Shown: piece after piece, positions 1 to 10,764 of the stretch
How positions within the stretch are numbered: position 1 is the first letter of the stretch
Layout of the letters: each line of letters starts with the position of its first letter
Assembly: GCA_946965045.2 (NCBI GenBank)
Contig: OX337238.1
Coordinates: 1,674,001-1,738,000, forward strand
Origin: Epithemia pelagica
Taxonomy: Eukaryota; Bacillariophyta; Bacillariophyceae; Surirellales; Surirellaceae
Reading direction: 5' to 3'
DNA: 64,000 nucleotides
Notes under the pieces: generated by a model
Told to the model about the DNA's origin: nothing
The model's database searches: none
Seen by the model: only the letters and a program-made list of their open reading frames with translations
Position numbers and translations under genes: made by a program

Positions 1-355
1 ACTTGTGGATCGCACATGTACTTATGTTCCAATCGTATGTAAGGGTTGCCTCCGACCATGCAATTCAAATGGAGAATGTGTCAGTATTCGGGTCTGTTGG
101 AAGTCCAACAATAAATATTTCATATGGCGTTTCTGTATGATCGTTCGAAGAGCCTTACTCTTGAATCAATACAGGCCTGACCTGACTTCTGGGGTAGGAG
201 GGATACCCCGATACACACAGGTGGTCATAGTCAAAGCAGTTCAACAGATGTACAAGGACCTCCGGTACCCCAATGAATCATCACAATTCTCTAGCCCCTT
301 CATACACATGGGAACAGAGGTCGAGTGGACAAAATGGTTGGTATCAACCTGCTTC
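1..355 (+). repeat. Exact 355-bp direct repeat, copy 1
   Basis: This stretch is identical to 1149-1503, an offset of 1148 bp. It begins at the window edge, so the true repeat may extend further left. In one plus-strand frame it encodes the C-terminal part of the Cys-rich family found intact at 3369-4244. After 355 the sequence switches abruptly to unrelated sequence that is also coding-like. A tandem duplication or unequal exchange inside the gene would produce this arrangement. Perfect identity means it is very recent or an assembly artefact. Confidence 0.9.
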
Positions 356-1584
356 ATACAACAAACGCCGAAAACCACAAAGTAACAAACCACAAAACAA
401 GGGGGTACTTAGTGAAAGCCGTGGAAACAATCTTCATCCAGAAGAAACCCAGTTCCAAAATGACGGCGACATCACATTTCTCGAGGATTTATTTCAATTG
501 AGAGAAGAGAAATTCCAGAAAGAGAAGAAAGGACATCACAAAAATAACAACAGCAACCACGTCGATGAATTGGCACCACGAGTAGGAGATGTCAGCTCTC
601 CTGAACCAGGTATATCCGTCGAAGGGCATCACGAGAAAACAGAGTCTCCAAAGAAAACAGAGACTCCTGGTAACGTTGTTGTACCACCATCCATTCCCCG
701 ATACAACTATCGTTCCACATACTAATCCCAAGAAAACGGTCATTCGCAATCCATATGCGGTCAAAAGCCGTATCATTGACCCCTCTGTGGTCACTGCGAA
801 ATTTAAGACAATACCATTGGCTCCGGAATCACCGAGTTATTCTGATCGAGTTGGTGACCGAGATGCAGACTTTCACCCTGAAGTGGTTAAGTTCACCAGA
901 CTTGCCAACAAGGTATTGGGTTCTACAGAGAATATAGCAGATGCCATTTGTCCAGTTTGTTTGTTTCAAGATAACCCAACAACCGATCGGTATCTAACAG
1001 GAAAATTCTGGCATCCTTTTGGTACTACTCACCGGTGCCGTGACCATTGTTACGGTTGTGGGGTACATTGTGATGTATGCGAAACAGGTGGCAATGAATA
1101 CAAATGCTGACAATGCATTTTCGACCACGATGGTAAACTCCATGATAAACTTGTGGATCGCACATGTACTTATGTTCCAATCGTATGTAAGGGTTGCCTC
1201 CGACCATGCAATTCAAATGGAGAATGTGTCAGTATTCGGGTCTGTTGGAAGTCCAACAATAAATATTTCATATGGCGTTTCTGTATGATCGTTCGAAGAG
1301 CCTTACTCTTGAATCAATACAGGCCTGACCTGACTTCTGGGGTAGGAGGGATACCCCGATACACACAGGTGGTCATAGTCAAAGCAGTTCAACAGATGTA
1401 CAAGGACCTCCGGTACCCCAATGAATCATCACAATTCTCTAGCCCCTTCATACACATGGGAACAGAGGTCGAGTGGACAAAATGGTTGGTATCAACCTGC
1501 TTCGGTCCCTTTTTCAATCACATGGTGTTATTCCGATACTGTTTCCAAGCCATCATGAACCTCAAAGAGAATACCGCGACTTAA
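356..1584 (+). pseudogene. Cys-rich family protein, broken copy
   Basis: A coding-like stretch runs in one frame to about 720. It then continues in the next frame from about 690 to 1107, is interrupted by a TGA at 1108-1110, and goes on in the same frame to 1584. The C-terminal part (1149-1584) aligns by eye with the ORF at 3369-4244: a FIWRFCM block matches FVWEFCM, an FIHMGTEVEWTKWL block matches FIHTEKQWALWL, and the Cys-pair spacing is conserved. Many CxxC and CxxH pairs suggest metal binding. The TGA lies in a Cys-rich context (Lys-Cys-stop-Gln-Cys). The function is unknown. One frameshift and one stop make this a pseudogene, unless an unseen intron explains the first break. Confidence 0.6.
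1149..1503 (+). repeat. Exact 355-bp direct repeat, copy 2
   Basis: This is the second copy of 1-355. Here it lies in its natural place at the C-terminal part of the Cys-rich ORF. After 1503 the reading frame continues to a stop at 1584 with sequence that also matches the tail of the paralogue at 3369-4244, so this copy keeps the original gene end. Confidence 0.9.
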
Positions 1585-1590
1585 ATTAAA

Positions 1591-3180
1591 ACAGACGTCG
1601 ATGTCCCAAACTTCCATGGACATGGAGCAAAGACACCGTCCTATAGCTTGAATCACTCCAAATATCGGTAGAGACACTTGGGAGATCATAGGCATGGATA
1701 ATATAGGCTCTGAACTCATCTACCATGGACTGAAAGTCTTGTTGTAGACCATACCAGTGTGGTGTTGTCGATGTACCAAACTTCCATGGACATGGAGCAA
1801 AGACACCGTCCTATAGCTTGAATCACTCCAAATATCGGTAGAGACACTTGGGAGATCATAGGCATGGATAATATAGGCTCTGAACTCATCTACCATGGAC
1901 CAAAAGTTTTGTCGTAGACCATACCAGTGTGGTGTTGTCGATGTACTAAACTTCCATGGACATGGAGCAAAGACACCGTCCTATAGCTTGAATCACTCCA
2001 AATATCGGTAGAGACACTTGGGAGATCATAGGCATGGATAATATAGGCTCTGAACTCATCTACCATGGACTGAAAGTCTTGTTGTAGACCATACCAGTGT
2101 GGTGTTGTCGATGTACCAAACTTCCATGGACATGGAGCAAAGACGCCCTTCTATAACTTGAATCGCTCCAAATTTCGGTAGAGACACTTGGGGTATCATA
2201 GGCATGGATATCATAGGCTCTGAACTCATCTACCATGGACCAAAAGTTTTGTCGTAGACCATACCAGTGTGGTGTTGTCGATGTACCAAACTTCCATGGA
2301 CATGGAGCAAAGACGCCCTTCTATAACTTGAATCGCTCCAAATTTCGGTAGAGACACTTGGGGTATCATAGGCATGGATATCATAGGCTCTGAACTCATC
2401 TACCATGGACCAAAAGTTTTGTCGTAGACCATACCAGTGTGGTGTTGTCGATGTACCAAACTTCCATGGACATGGAGCAAAGACGCCCTTCTATAACTTG
2501 AATCGCTCCAAATTTCGGTAGCGACACTTAGGGTATCATAGGCATGGATGTCATAGGCTTTGATAGCGTCTATCGCGGACCAAAAGTCTTGTTGTAGACC
2601 ATACCGGTGTGGCGTTGTCGTTGTTTCAACCTTCCATGGGGGGCATGGAGCAACGACACCCTTCTATGACTTGAATCGCTCCAAAATTCGGTACAGACAC
2701 TTGCGGTATCATAGGCATGGACGTCATAGGCGCTGAACTTGTCTATCATTGATCAAAATTCTTCTTGTAGACCACACTGGTGCGGCGTTGTCGTTGTCCT
2801 AAACTTCCATAGACTTCTTGGAGCAAAGACATTTTTCTGTTCATCGAATCGACCCAGGTCTTGGTACATATCCTCGGGATATCATAGCCATGTATACCAT
2901 AGGCTCTGATCTCATGTGCCGTCAAGATAAAGGCTTGCAATAGATCAGATCGGTTTGGCGTTGTCGCCGTGCCAAAATTCTATGGACATGGAGCAAAGAG
3001 ATCCTTCTCTTCATGGAATCGGTCCAGATTTTGGAAGAGACCCTTAGTGTATCATTTTTATGGATACCATAGGATCTGATCTCGTGATCTGTGACGAGAA
3101 AGGCTTGCAATAGACCATACCGATATAGCGTTGGCCTTGACATTGTCCAAAAATTTCGTAGGCTCATTTTATCCTCCATT
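1591..3180. repeat. 170-bp tandem satellite, about nine units
   Basis: The anchor CTTCCATGGACATGGAGCAA recurs at 1611, 1781, 1951, 2121, 2291 and 2461, exactly 170 bp apart. Progressively diverged units follow near 2631, 2804, 2977 and 3150 (spacing about 173 bp). The first six units are nearly identical and the last three are degenerate, so the array decays in one direction. On the minus strand the diverged units keep short open frames with related peptides (HEIRxYGIH, TDSMKR), but 170 and 173 are not multiples of three, so no single frame spans the array. No gene is evident here. Confidence 0.93.
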
Positions 3181-3368
3181 GAATCGTATGACAAAGCAAA
3201 CAAGACTCAGAAATTCTTAGCGTTATTTGAATTTTTCCCCATAAAAACGATAAGAACTGAGAGATAGTCAGGATCAGTTGTTTTCTCCGAAGTACATCTT
3301 CTTGCAACCGCAAACAGAAATCCTCTTACCATTACTCTTCGAGAAGACCGTTCGATATCGTATAAAAG

Positions 3369-4244
3369 ATGGAAGACTCGTCTTGGTTGAATACTGTTGC
3401 AATATGGAATCTCATCTCGAATACACGATTTGATGTTGAAATTTCGTTTTGTCTTCGTAGCAGTGATAGGAATGTTGTTCTCACTGAAGATGTTGCGGCG
3501 GCAGCCGAAGGAATCAAAAACAAATTCAAGGATCTTGTAGACAAGATTATTAATCACGAGGGACGACTTGATGTGATTTCCATTATGAATGGTAATCAAG
3601 AGGGATATACAGAAGAGCACCAGTGTCAGATGGGCACATGGGCAGACAGACCGGAATTCCTTGACGGACCCTTCATCTGGAAACAAAACTTCCTCGAGAC
3701 ATGTCTTGTTTGCGGTAAATTCACCTGTAATCAACGGGTAACAATATACACATGCAAGCATTGTTTCCGTCCTTTACAAGTACCTGGGTCGTCTTCATCT
3801 TGTGATACCACTTGTGCAAAGACTCCCTGTACTTCATCCATGAACATGTCCTTCGTATGGGAGTTCTGTATGACTTTAAGAGAGGCATTCCAAGCGTGGT
3901 TTGACTTCCACAAGTTTGGAAAAAACAGAAAGATTCCCTTTTTTGAATATATCCCAGCCAAAACTTGTGGGATCTTGACAAAAACGGTCGGTAAAGTATG
4001 GAGAGAAAAATTGGAGCCTTATTACGACGAGGATACCAAGTGGCGTAGTCCATCTCATTTCATTCACACCGAGAAACAATGGGCATTGTGGCTGATTTCG
4101 TCACCACCTGGTTGCTCCTTTCGCAACTATATGCCTATTTTTACTGCATGTTACCATATAGTACAGGAAAATCCAAAGAAACACGCTGCTGGTGTACCAC
4201 ACCAGAGTGCTCGTAAGAAGCGAAAGACGTGGAATGCTCCCTGA
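3369..4244 (+). CDS. Cys-rich family hypothetical protein, open copy
   Basis: A 291-aa ORF starting with ATG. The central part (residues about 95-165) holds repeated cysteine pairs (CLVC, CKHC, then further Cys residues), followed by a conserved aromatic block FVWEFCMTLREAF and a second block FIHTEKQWALWLIS. The tail is basic (RKKRK), which could act as a nuclear localisation signal. Its C-terminal two-thirds is paralogous to the broken ORF at 356-1584 and to the fragment at 1-355, so this is a small repeated family. No known domain was recognised. It lies between a satellite array and a convergent broken oxygenase-like ORF, which suggests residence in a mobile or decaying block. It could be a transposon accessory protein. 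Confidence 0.55.
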   Translation: MEDSSWLNTVAIWNLISNTRFDVEISFCLRSSDRNVVLTEDVAAAAEGIKNKFKDLVDKIINHEGRLDVISIMNGNQEGYTEEHQCQMGTWADRPEFLDGPFIWKQNFLETCLVCGKFTCNQRVTIYTCKHCFRPLQVPGSSSSCDTTCAKTPCTSSMNMSFVWEFCMTLREAFQAWFDFHKFGKNRKIPFFEYIPAKTCGILTKTVGKVWREKLEPYYDEDTKWRSPSHFIHTEKQWALWLISSPPGCSFRNYMPIFTACYHIVQENPKKHAAGVPHQSARKKRKTWNAP

Positions 4245-4283
4245 ATTTGTTTTTCCTTGGTGATGAATGCATCCAGAAAGAAT

Positions 4284-6274
4284 TTATAATGTTCCGCTAC
4301 GAATGCCTTGAACCGTCTTGGTTATACCATGGTCCTCTCTTGTTTCGTTGACAGTTGCATTCATAGACCTGGAACTTACTGCCCAAAACCAACTAATAGT
4401 GTCGTTCTTCATGTTCCCATCTTTATGTTGTCTTTGTGTGTGTATTGACGTTCCATGCCGGATCACACGTCCATCCCATAGAACCGAAACCCCATGAAAT
4501 AGTTGTATACAAAGACCATGGTATGTAGTACCATCATACTCCACAAGAATATTTGGCAAAACAAAGAACCAATTTTGGGAGTCACCAGGGATTGTCTCTG
4601 TCCAGATTGCGAATGAAACAGAACCATCGTGAACATCATAATGTGTCGTGTTCATGAGGTTCAAACTTAGGGTAATGGCTGAGGTCATACCTCCGACTCT
4701 TCCTCCGAATTCACTAGGCATTTCTTCGCCAGCTGAATCTTCTAGATACCGGAATGTTGGAATCACCCCAGGATATTCGCGTTCACAGAACCTTTTTGCC
4801 GCTGTACTTATTTTCGGCAGTATCATCGATAATGTCTTGTCCTTTGTAAATAATTTCTCGGAAACGAAAGTAGAACCGTTTCCTCTTGCCGCAGTATTAC
4901 CAACAGTAGTCATAGATCCCAAGTCTCCCTTATTACATCTGGCATTGGCCGCCTTTCTCAGAGACCCAGTACGTGTAAATTCCCTTGCTCTGTAGTGTAA
5001 TAGGTCCAACAACGTCTGGTCCTTCCGTAACAGGGATGTCACTCGAATGTAACTAAGTGACTCTGGTCTCCCATCATTTCGGCGTGTCCGAACAATGAAA
5101 GTAATGTTTCCCCGAATACGATGGTCGTATACCAGTGGCCTTGGGTGTGTACCGGACGACATTTGCAACCATAGGTTTCGATGCAAAGCACCACTAACAT
5201 ATCTCCGACTCCCTTTCTTATCTGAGTCATTCCTGTTTATAATCAGCCTTGTTGGATATTGTTCCCGTGACATGTGATGTGTCATCGACTGTTTATTCCC
5301 TGGCTTTTCGATCTTTCCCTTGTCATCGAGGTACACGTCAGGAGGTAAAAAAGTGGGCTCCCATCCTCCACATCGGACCATTGGTAACATTCCTTCACAG
5401 TTTTGCCATTATTAGTAAGATGTTCACCCCAATCTAGACTCCAACAACGATGAATCTTTTTCAAGAATGCATTACTTGCAGGTTGGCCATCTTTGTGTCG
5501 CAGACGTAACCAAGACAACGGTAGTGGGACTGATGACGATGTGATGTTGGACGACCTTGATAGTTCTTGAAATTGACGCACACATGTATAAAAAACCCCA
5601 GCCAAAGGGAAGAGGATAATGATATCTCTGAAGAGGTGATCATTTTCGTCAAGACATAAATTTTTGTTAGTCCGAATCATCATGACAGGATCTTTGAATA
5701 TAGAGGACGACACATGTGTTGTCTTTTTCCTGATTTCTCTATATCTTGTCCTCGACAAGGTACATTCCAATATGAATGCATTGTGGATCGTTTTAGTTAC
5801 AAGACCCACCGGGATTTGAGCAACAATCATAGGACAACATTCTGGTATAATGTTCGAATGACTGACAACGTCATCTCTTGTCTCCTAAACATCATCCATA
5901 GCCTTGTTGTATATTTCTGGGATACGTGCAAAGACACTCGGGATATCTTTCATATCGACCTTCCGTTGTATCATATCCTTTTCGAACGACAAACCAAAAC
6001 AATCTTGATCGTCGTAACTTCCAAAGCAACGCTGCAGTAGATGCGATAGCATCCTTATTCGATCGATGTCCTTGTCCAAGACAAAGTAGCACATTCTTTC
6101 ATGTGCACTTTCGTTCCGATGCAACATGGCGACCACTGTTTCACTTATACGTTGCGTTTTCTTCTTTTCGTACTTGGCATAGGTCTCCTGTGTACATGTG
6201 AGTCTCGAAATCGTCTGATCCGATGCCATATCTTCGAAAGTGGGACGAATATGTTTCTTCTTTATGGATGTCAC
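4284..6274 (-). pseudogene. Possible Fe(II)/2OG-oxygenase-like protein, broken
   Basis: Three minus-strand ORF pieces read as one protein of about 650 aa. Piece 6274-5885 ends at a TAG (5885-5887), and the same frame stays coding-like through to 5830 and on to about 5390. The frame then shifts and continues to 4284. The last piece carries a candidate double-stranded beta-helix core: an NTTHYD segment giving an HxD pair, an Asp-rich DVHDGS, the block WFFVLPN, and a distal WDGRVIRHGTS supplying a second His. That arrangement (HxD...H with aromatic and Gly-rich strands) fits TET/JBP-like dioxygenases, but this is judgement by eye. No ATG lies at the far 5' end, so the start is unknown. The stop and the frameshift indicate loss of function. 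Confidence 0.45.
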
Positions 6275-6408
6275 CTCCGCTCTAGGATGTGTGCTTGTCG
6301 TTTCCGAACTTCTTGTAGTACAAACACATAGTTAGTACGCGGATAGAAATGCCAAATACCTGAAACTAGAACGTCTCTTCTCTTGATGGAGAGTACTAAT
6401 AATATAGA

Positions 6409-7080
6409 TCAGACTTGCCTTTTCGCTTCTGTGTTACTGATCGTGATAGTAGAAGATTCAGTTTGGTCTCTCCTATTCTTCTCTCTTTGTTGTTCTTTAC
6501 TCATGAAACGGAGAGTTTCCAACGGTACACGACCCCATGCTGTCTCTGGAAATACAGGGACCGGTCTGTAGAGACCACGATGTTCCTCTTTTGACACGCC
6601 AACTTCTTCAACTGAACCATCATGTGCATTGGTGTACGTAATCGAAGCAATATCTCCGTTGCACAAGGGGCAACTCTCATTCATTTCAGGAGGTGTCGAT
6701 TTCTGTTTCCCCATAGGAACTTGTTTTTCGGTGGTAAGGACATGACCAAGACACACCCGACAAAACTTGTGCCCGCATCTCTCGATCCGACAGTCGTTAG
6801 GACGCTGTCCATGGCATATGGCACAATATTGTTCGGAGTCTTCATCATATTCGTCTAGGACGATTGTCTTGTCTTTCTTCGCAATTAATTCTGTCTCATG
6901 TAGATCATGTGGTATTAGCTCAGCATGACTATGACCACATATGGAACAAAATCGATTCTTCACCGAATTCCGGATGAAAGTACATGTTGGACAATGATAA
7001 TGAGGACAGTTTGAGGTTTCTTGCCTTGTCCAACTCACGATAGAAAAGGTCCGACTTCTATCCAGATCCTTTTTAAGCAA
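6409..7080 (-). pseudogene. RanBP2-type + RING finger segment
   Basis: This open segment has no ATG at its 5' end (it begins with TTG after a stop), so it is probably the continuation of the 7139-9388 ORF and not a separate gene. It starts with a RanBP2-like zinc ribbon (CPTC then CSIC, about residues 30-50). A C3HC4-type RING follows: CAIC, then RCGHKFCRVC, then CPLC (about residues 85-150). Known RING proteins are usually E3 ubiquitin ligases, and RanBP2 fingers bind ubiquitin or RNA, so a ubiquitin-linked role is inferred. Between this and the upstream ORF lie one TGA and a shift of frame. Sequence in the gap (LREDRRFLDLVRTLNEW) still looks coding. Confidence 0.6.
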
Positions 7081-7138
7081 TGAGGTCCCACTCGTTCAAT
7101 GTTCGTACCAGATCCAAAAATCGCCGATCTTCGCGAAG

Positions 7139-9388
7139 TCATTCGAGCGCCTTGTCCGCTCCTGTAATCTCTTGTATCACTTTAATGTCCTCGAATCGTT
7201 CATCGTCGGAATCCAGCACATCTTCCATTACCTCCCCTCGATCTTTCCCTTCCATTATAAACCAGCGACTGCGTTTGATCCTTGGACGTGTATCGTCATT
7301 AACGTCCTTGAAACATACACGCAGAGTCGAATCACGTTTCGCTTTATTGTTAGCCGTACTCACGATATGATTGCAGGCCTTGTGACATTCTCGCCTACAC
7401 GATGGCAATTCTTGAGCCCATTTCCCCATCATCTGATCACAGGACATATTAGGGGACGCCTTTGACAGGATCTCGTCGATCACACATATTATTGATACTT
7501 GGGGAAGCGTACACGCACTTGGTGCCACCGGATTCGGATACTTCTTATAAATGAATCTCCAGTCACATCCAACGAGCTCTTCCTTTATATCAACGCTCAA
7601 GAATGATTGGATTTTCTTATCGTCGTCCAATAGCCTTAGTTTCCGTAGACATCGAATCACTGTAGGCCTCCACGAGCGAATATCCCTTGTCAATAATGGA
7701 TCGAATATCAACACTTCTCTTTGATGTGCTTGTAAGAGGATTAAGACGGGATCAAAAGCTTCATACTTGGTAGTGACGACGACCAATGTAGTATCGGAAG
7801 ACGACGAACTCAAATCCATTGCAGTCGTTGTGTCCATTCTCAGACTATCTTCGTCGATTTGCTCAAAGGAAACGGACTTGTTGTGCCATTTATGAACCAC
7901 CAGCACAAGCATCGACCTGAATATGAGGGGAGGGATTCCCTTAAACTTAGTCTTCTCTTGAGTATTCGTCCGTAGCAAAAGGTTTCGTCTGTACTGGCGA
8001 TGTGGGACAAAAAGGACGTCCATTTTCCCGTTGTCATGTTGTAGAGAACCATTCTTGTTGGTACAGCAAGCACAGGTAAAGCCAAATCGCAAAACAACTT
8101 CATGGATGCTTCCCTTACGTCTAACGGCACTTTCTTTACAGAGATCCCAAGCTTCATTGATCGCTGACATCGACTGTTTGAGGGACCAGTTAGCCATATG
8201 AATCAAACGGTTGTTAGTGAAAGATGCAAGGTCGTCTGATGGACCAGGTTTATTCTTGAGAGGAGGTGGTTTCTTTGGTATTCCTTTAGGTTTGTCGCTA
8301 CCGTAGTCAACATGTGATTTACTTTCCAACAGACCCACCTTCGATTGAGAGGAAGATTTTCTTGTCGTCGCTTGTTTTCCTTTTTGTGGTTTCTTTTTCA
8401 ATGCAAGAGTATCAAAAATGGAACTCCGATCCTCCTCGGTCGCTGACAGAGACTGAGATGGTGATTTGCTCTCGTTATTTGAAACAGTGAAAATGGTAGA
8501 ACTTGTTGCACCATCACATTTACTGTCTGACGCTCGTTTACGGCGTTTCCTGTCTTGAGATCGTTGTTCATGTCGCCCCTTCTGATACTCCTTCGTCTTT
8601 GTAGCGTATTCCCGTTCCGTCGTCTGGTAATATGAAATTAGAACCGCCAAATTGGAATGGTCGTTCGCGGGATACTTAGCAGCTCTTGGTATGTCAAAAT
8701 AAGGACGAAACCAGCAATCAGGAAGTGTAAGGGCTAATGCTTTTTCAACATCGACTCCTTCCATTTCATAGGAGTCAGATTCCAATACCCGATAGACAGC
8801 TGCCATATGTTGAACGCTCCAAACCATTTCTCGGACTGGTATTGTTCTGTCTTTCCGAAACTTTGATCTATCAGACGTCATGTAGTCCAATATTTTTGCA
8901 GCCACGACATTAAGCCGTCTCTCCATCGAATACGAGTTGAGGACAATATCAGCGAGCATAGGATGGGCTCCAAGAAACACCTTGAGGGATCGAGTAAAGC
9001 TTGCGCTCGACTTTGATCTTGTCGTGCACGGGAATTCCTTGTCCCACAGACGAAGTGCGTCTCCATATAGAGTTTGTTCGAATAGGTCGATTCCTGGTGA
9101 AATAAAACTACCAGCTCCGTCACTCTTGTTTCCCTCTTGTTGTTCTTCGATCGTCTCTACAAGTCTCAGTATCTTCGGGAAACAAACAGCAGCATGCGAG
9201 GCGATATCACTGAAAATACTTGATCCACAGCGCAAGAGGGATACGAATATGGTTTCACCTCCATATGTAGTGGAGAAATCTGTCCAATTATCAGTGTTGG
9301 AATAAACAGAACAATACCACTCGATTGTATATTCATAACATATCAAGTCTGGGAAATATCGATCGGAATCTTCTACCGAATCAGCCAT
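7139..9388 (-). CDS. Large hypothetical protein upstream of RING segment
   Basis: A 749-aa ORF opening with ATG at 9388. The N-terminal third is mixed alpha/beta with no recognised motif. Residues about 270-390 are low-complexity, basic and Ser/Lys-rich (KRRKRAS, KKPPPLKNKPG), suggesting a disordered nuclear segment. A later part holds a CACC pair and a hydrophobic core. The C-terminus is acidic (DSDDERFEDI). The ORF ends with TGA at 7139, but about 20 further codons in the same frame look coding and lead, after a frame shift, into the RanBP2/RING segment at 7080-6409. The ancestral product was therefore probably about 990 aa and the present gene is probably defective. Function is unknown. 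It belongs to the same minus-strand run as the oxygenase-like pseudogene. Confidence 0.5.
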   Translation of the reverse strand: MADSVEDSDRYFPDLICYEYTIEWYCSVYSNTDNWTDFSTTYGGETIFVSLLRCGSSIFSDIASHAAVCFPKILRLVETIEEQQEGNKSDGAGSFISPGIDLFEQTLYGDALRLWDKEFPCTTRSKSSASFTRSLKVFLGAHPMLADIVLNSYSMERRLNVVAAKILDYMTSDRSKFRKDRTIPVREMVWSVQHMAAVYRVLESDSYEMEGVDVEKALALTLPDCWFRPYFDIPRAAKYPANDHSNLAVLISYYQTTEREYATKTKEYQKGRHEQRSQDRKRRKRASDSKCDGATSSTIFTVSNNESKSPSQSLSATEEDRSSIFDTLALKKKPQKGKQATTRKSSSQSKVGLLESKSHVDYGSDKPKGIPKKPPPLKNKPGPSDDLASFTNNRLIHMANWSLKQSMSAINEAWDLCKESAVRRKGSIHEVVLRFGFTCACCTNKNGSLQHDNGKMDVLFVPHRQYRRNLLLRTNTQEKTKFKGIPPLIFRSMLVLVVHKWHNKSVSFEQIDEDSLRMDTTTAMDLSSSSSDTTLVVVTTKYEAFDPVLILLQAHQREVLIFDPLLTRDIRSWRPTVIRCLRKLRLLDDDKKIQSFLSVDIKEELVGCDWRFIYKKYPNPVAPSACTLPQVSIICVIDEILSKASPNMSCDQMMGKWAQELPSCRRECHKACNHIVSTANNKAKRDSTLRVCFKDVNDDTRPRIKRSRWFIMEGKDRGEVMEDVLDSDDERFEDIKVIQEITGADKALE

Positions 9389-9504
9389 ATTAACGTGCGA
9401 TTCAATCAGCTTGAGGAAGAAACAAGGAGAAATTTTCTTTCGATGCAGGGTTCCGATGCAACTTGATACTACCGTTTCTCAAGCTTGCGTGATGGAAACC
9501 CTGG

Positions 9505-10275
9505 AGGGTCTTGGTCGATAGGGATGGAGGAGTGAAGGATATGGGTGTACCAACTTGATGTCTCGGTCCTTCCAGTCAAGAATCAGTAGCAAATACAACA
9601 ATCCAATAGGGTCTTGGTCGATAGAGATGGAAGAGGGAAGTATGGGGGCGCACCAACTTGGTGTCTCGGCCCTTCAACAGAACCACCAATCAAGATACAG
9701 CAATCCAATGGGGTCTTCTTGGTTAATGTAGATGAAGGAGGGAAGGAGAGGGGTGCACCAACTTGGTGTCTCGGCCCTTGTTCCAATCGGGAAGGAGAAG
9801 CAACACAGCAATCCAACAGGGCCTTGGTCAATGGAAATGGAGGGGTGAAGGAAATGGGTGCACCAACTTGGTGTCTCGGCCCTTGTTCCAAATGAGAAGG
9901 AGTAGCAACACAGCAATCCAACAGGGTCTTGGTCGATGGAGATGGAGGGGTGAAGGAAGTGGGTGCACCAACTTGGTGTATTTTGCCCTTTGTTCAATAG
10001 AATCCTCACCAATCTGACCGTTCAGATCGTTGAAAATGGTCTTATGGGATAATAGGAGGGAAGAAGCAGCGGCAATCCAGCAATCCAACCAGTTTTGGTC
10101 GATGGAAATTGATGGGAGAATGAAATGGGTGCACCAACTTGGTGTCTTCGCCCTTTTTCAAACAGAACCACCAATCCAGTCGTTCAGAGCGTTGAAAATT
10201 GTCTTGTGGGATGATAGGAGGAAAGAAATAGTTGCCAAACAGCGATCACATGGTTGGGTTTTCATGGAAACAGAA
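9505..10275. repeat. 105-bp tandem satellite with a palindrome in each unit
   Basis: The core CACCAACTTGGTG, itself a perfect palindrome around its central base, recurs with starts of CAACTTG at 9551 (diverged), 9654, 9759, 9864, 9969 and 10135. Spacings are 103, 105, 105, 105 and 166 bp. The last units carry an extra segment of about 60 bp seen at 9995-10060 and again at 10160-10225. Since 105 is divisible by three, both strands are open in several frames and give artificial repeat peptides (APTWCLGP). This is best read as non-coding satellite. Confidence 0.88.
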
Positions 10276-10394
10276 GAAAATGATTAGTGGGCATATAGGA
10301 AAACGACAAAACAAACTCTCACTGTTGTCTTGTCGACTTGGCTTACCTAGCACCTTTCAAATTTGAAAAAGGAAATGATTCTCTTTGTGTTCGC

Positions 10395-10475
10395 CTGTTT
10401 GTTGTAGCTGTTGTTGTTGTTGTTGCTGTTGTGTTGTTGTTGTTGTTGTTGTTGTTGCTGCTGCTGTGTGTTTTT
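10395..10475. repeat. GTT/GCT microsatellite
   Basis: A run of TTG/GTT triplets with interspersed GCT triplets covers about 80 bp. It lies between the 105-bp satellite and the CACGCG-rich segment. No gene is associated with it. Confidence 0.85.
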
Positions 10476-10764
10476 TGGGGCGTTGGGGGTTGATGTGAGT
10501 TGGATGAGGCACTCTATGACTCTATCGTCAAAAAGTGATCACAAAAGTGGGAGAGTATATCTTTTGTGTGGTTGTTGTGTGAGGAAAATCTAATTTTCAG
10601 CGTTCTTCTGTGATTTTGTGTCCATTGTTCTTCGTATGTCACTGTGACGTGATTTGGTGGTGGAGGAGAAATTTGTGGGTCGCTTTTGGAGTTTACGTGC
10701 GACTGGAATACTAGGTGTTATATGTGTAGCTAGTAGTTAGGTATCTAGGCAAAGGTTAGGCTCT

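Noticed and set aside
2746-3203. Minus-strand ORFs in the diverged satellite units
   Set aside because: They share repeated peptides only because the units repeat; the 170/173-bp period shifts the frame each unit and no other evidence exists.
3207-3761. 184-codon minus-strand ORF
   Set aside because: It is antisense to the Cys-rich ORF at 3369-4244, which has a paralogue supporting the plus strand.
7139-8200. Ulp1/C48-like protease in the C-terminal part of the 749-aa ORF
   Set aside because: A loose His...Asp...Gln...Cys order can be imagined, but the spacing and the WxL and DCG motifs are absent.
9614-10017. Open frames on both strands encoding APTWCLGP repeats
   Set aside because: They arise because the 105-bp satellite unit is divisible by three; both strands are open and no start or domain supports a gene.
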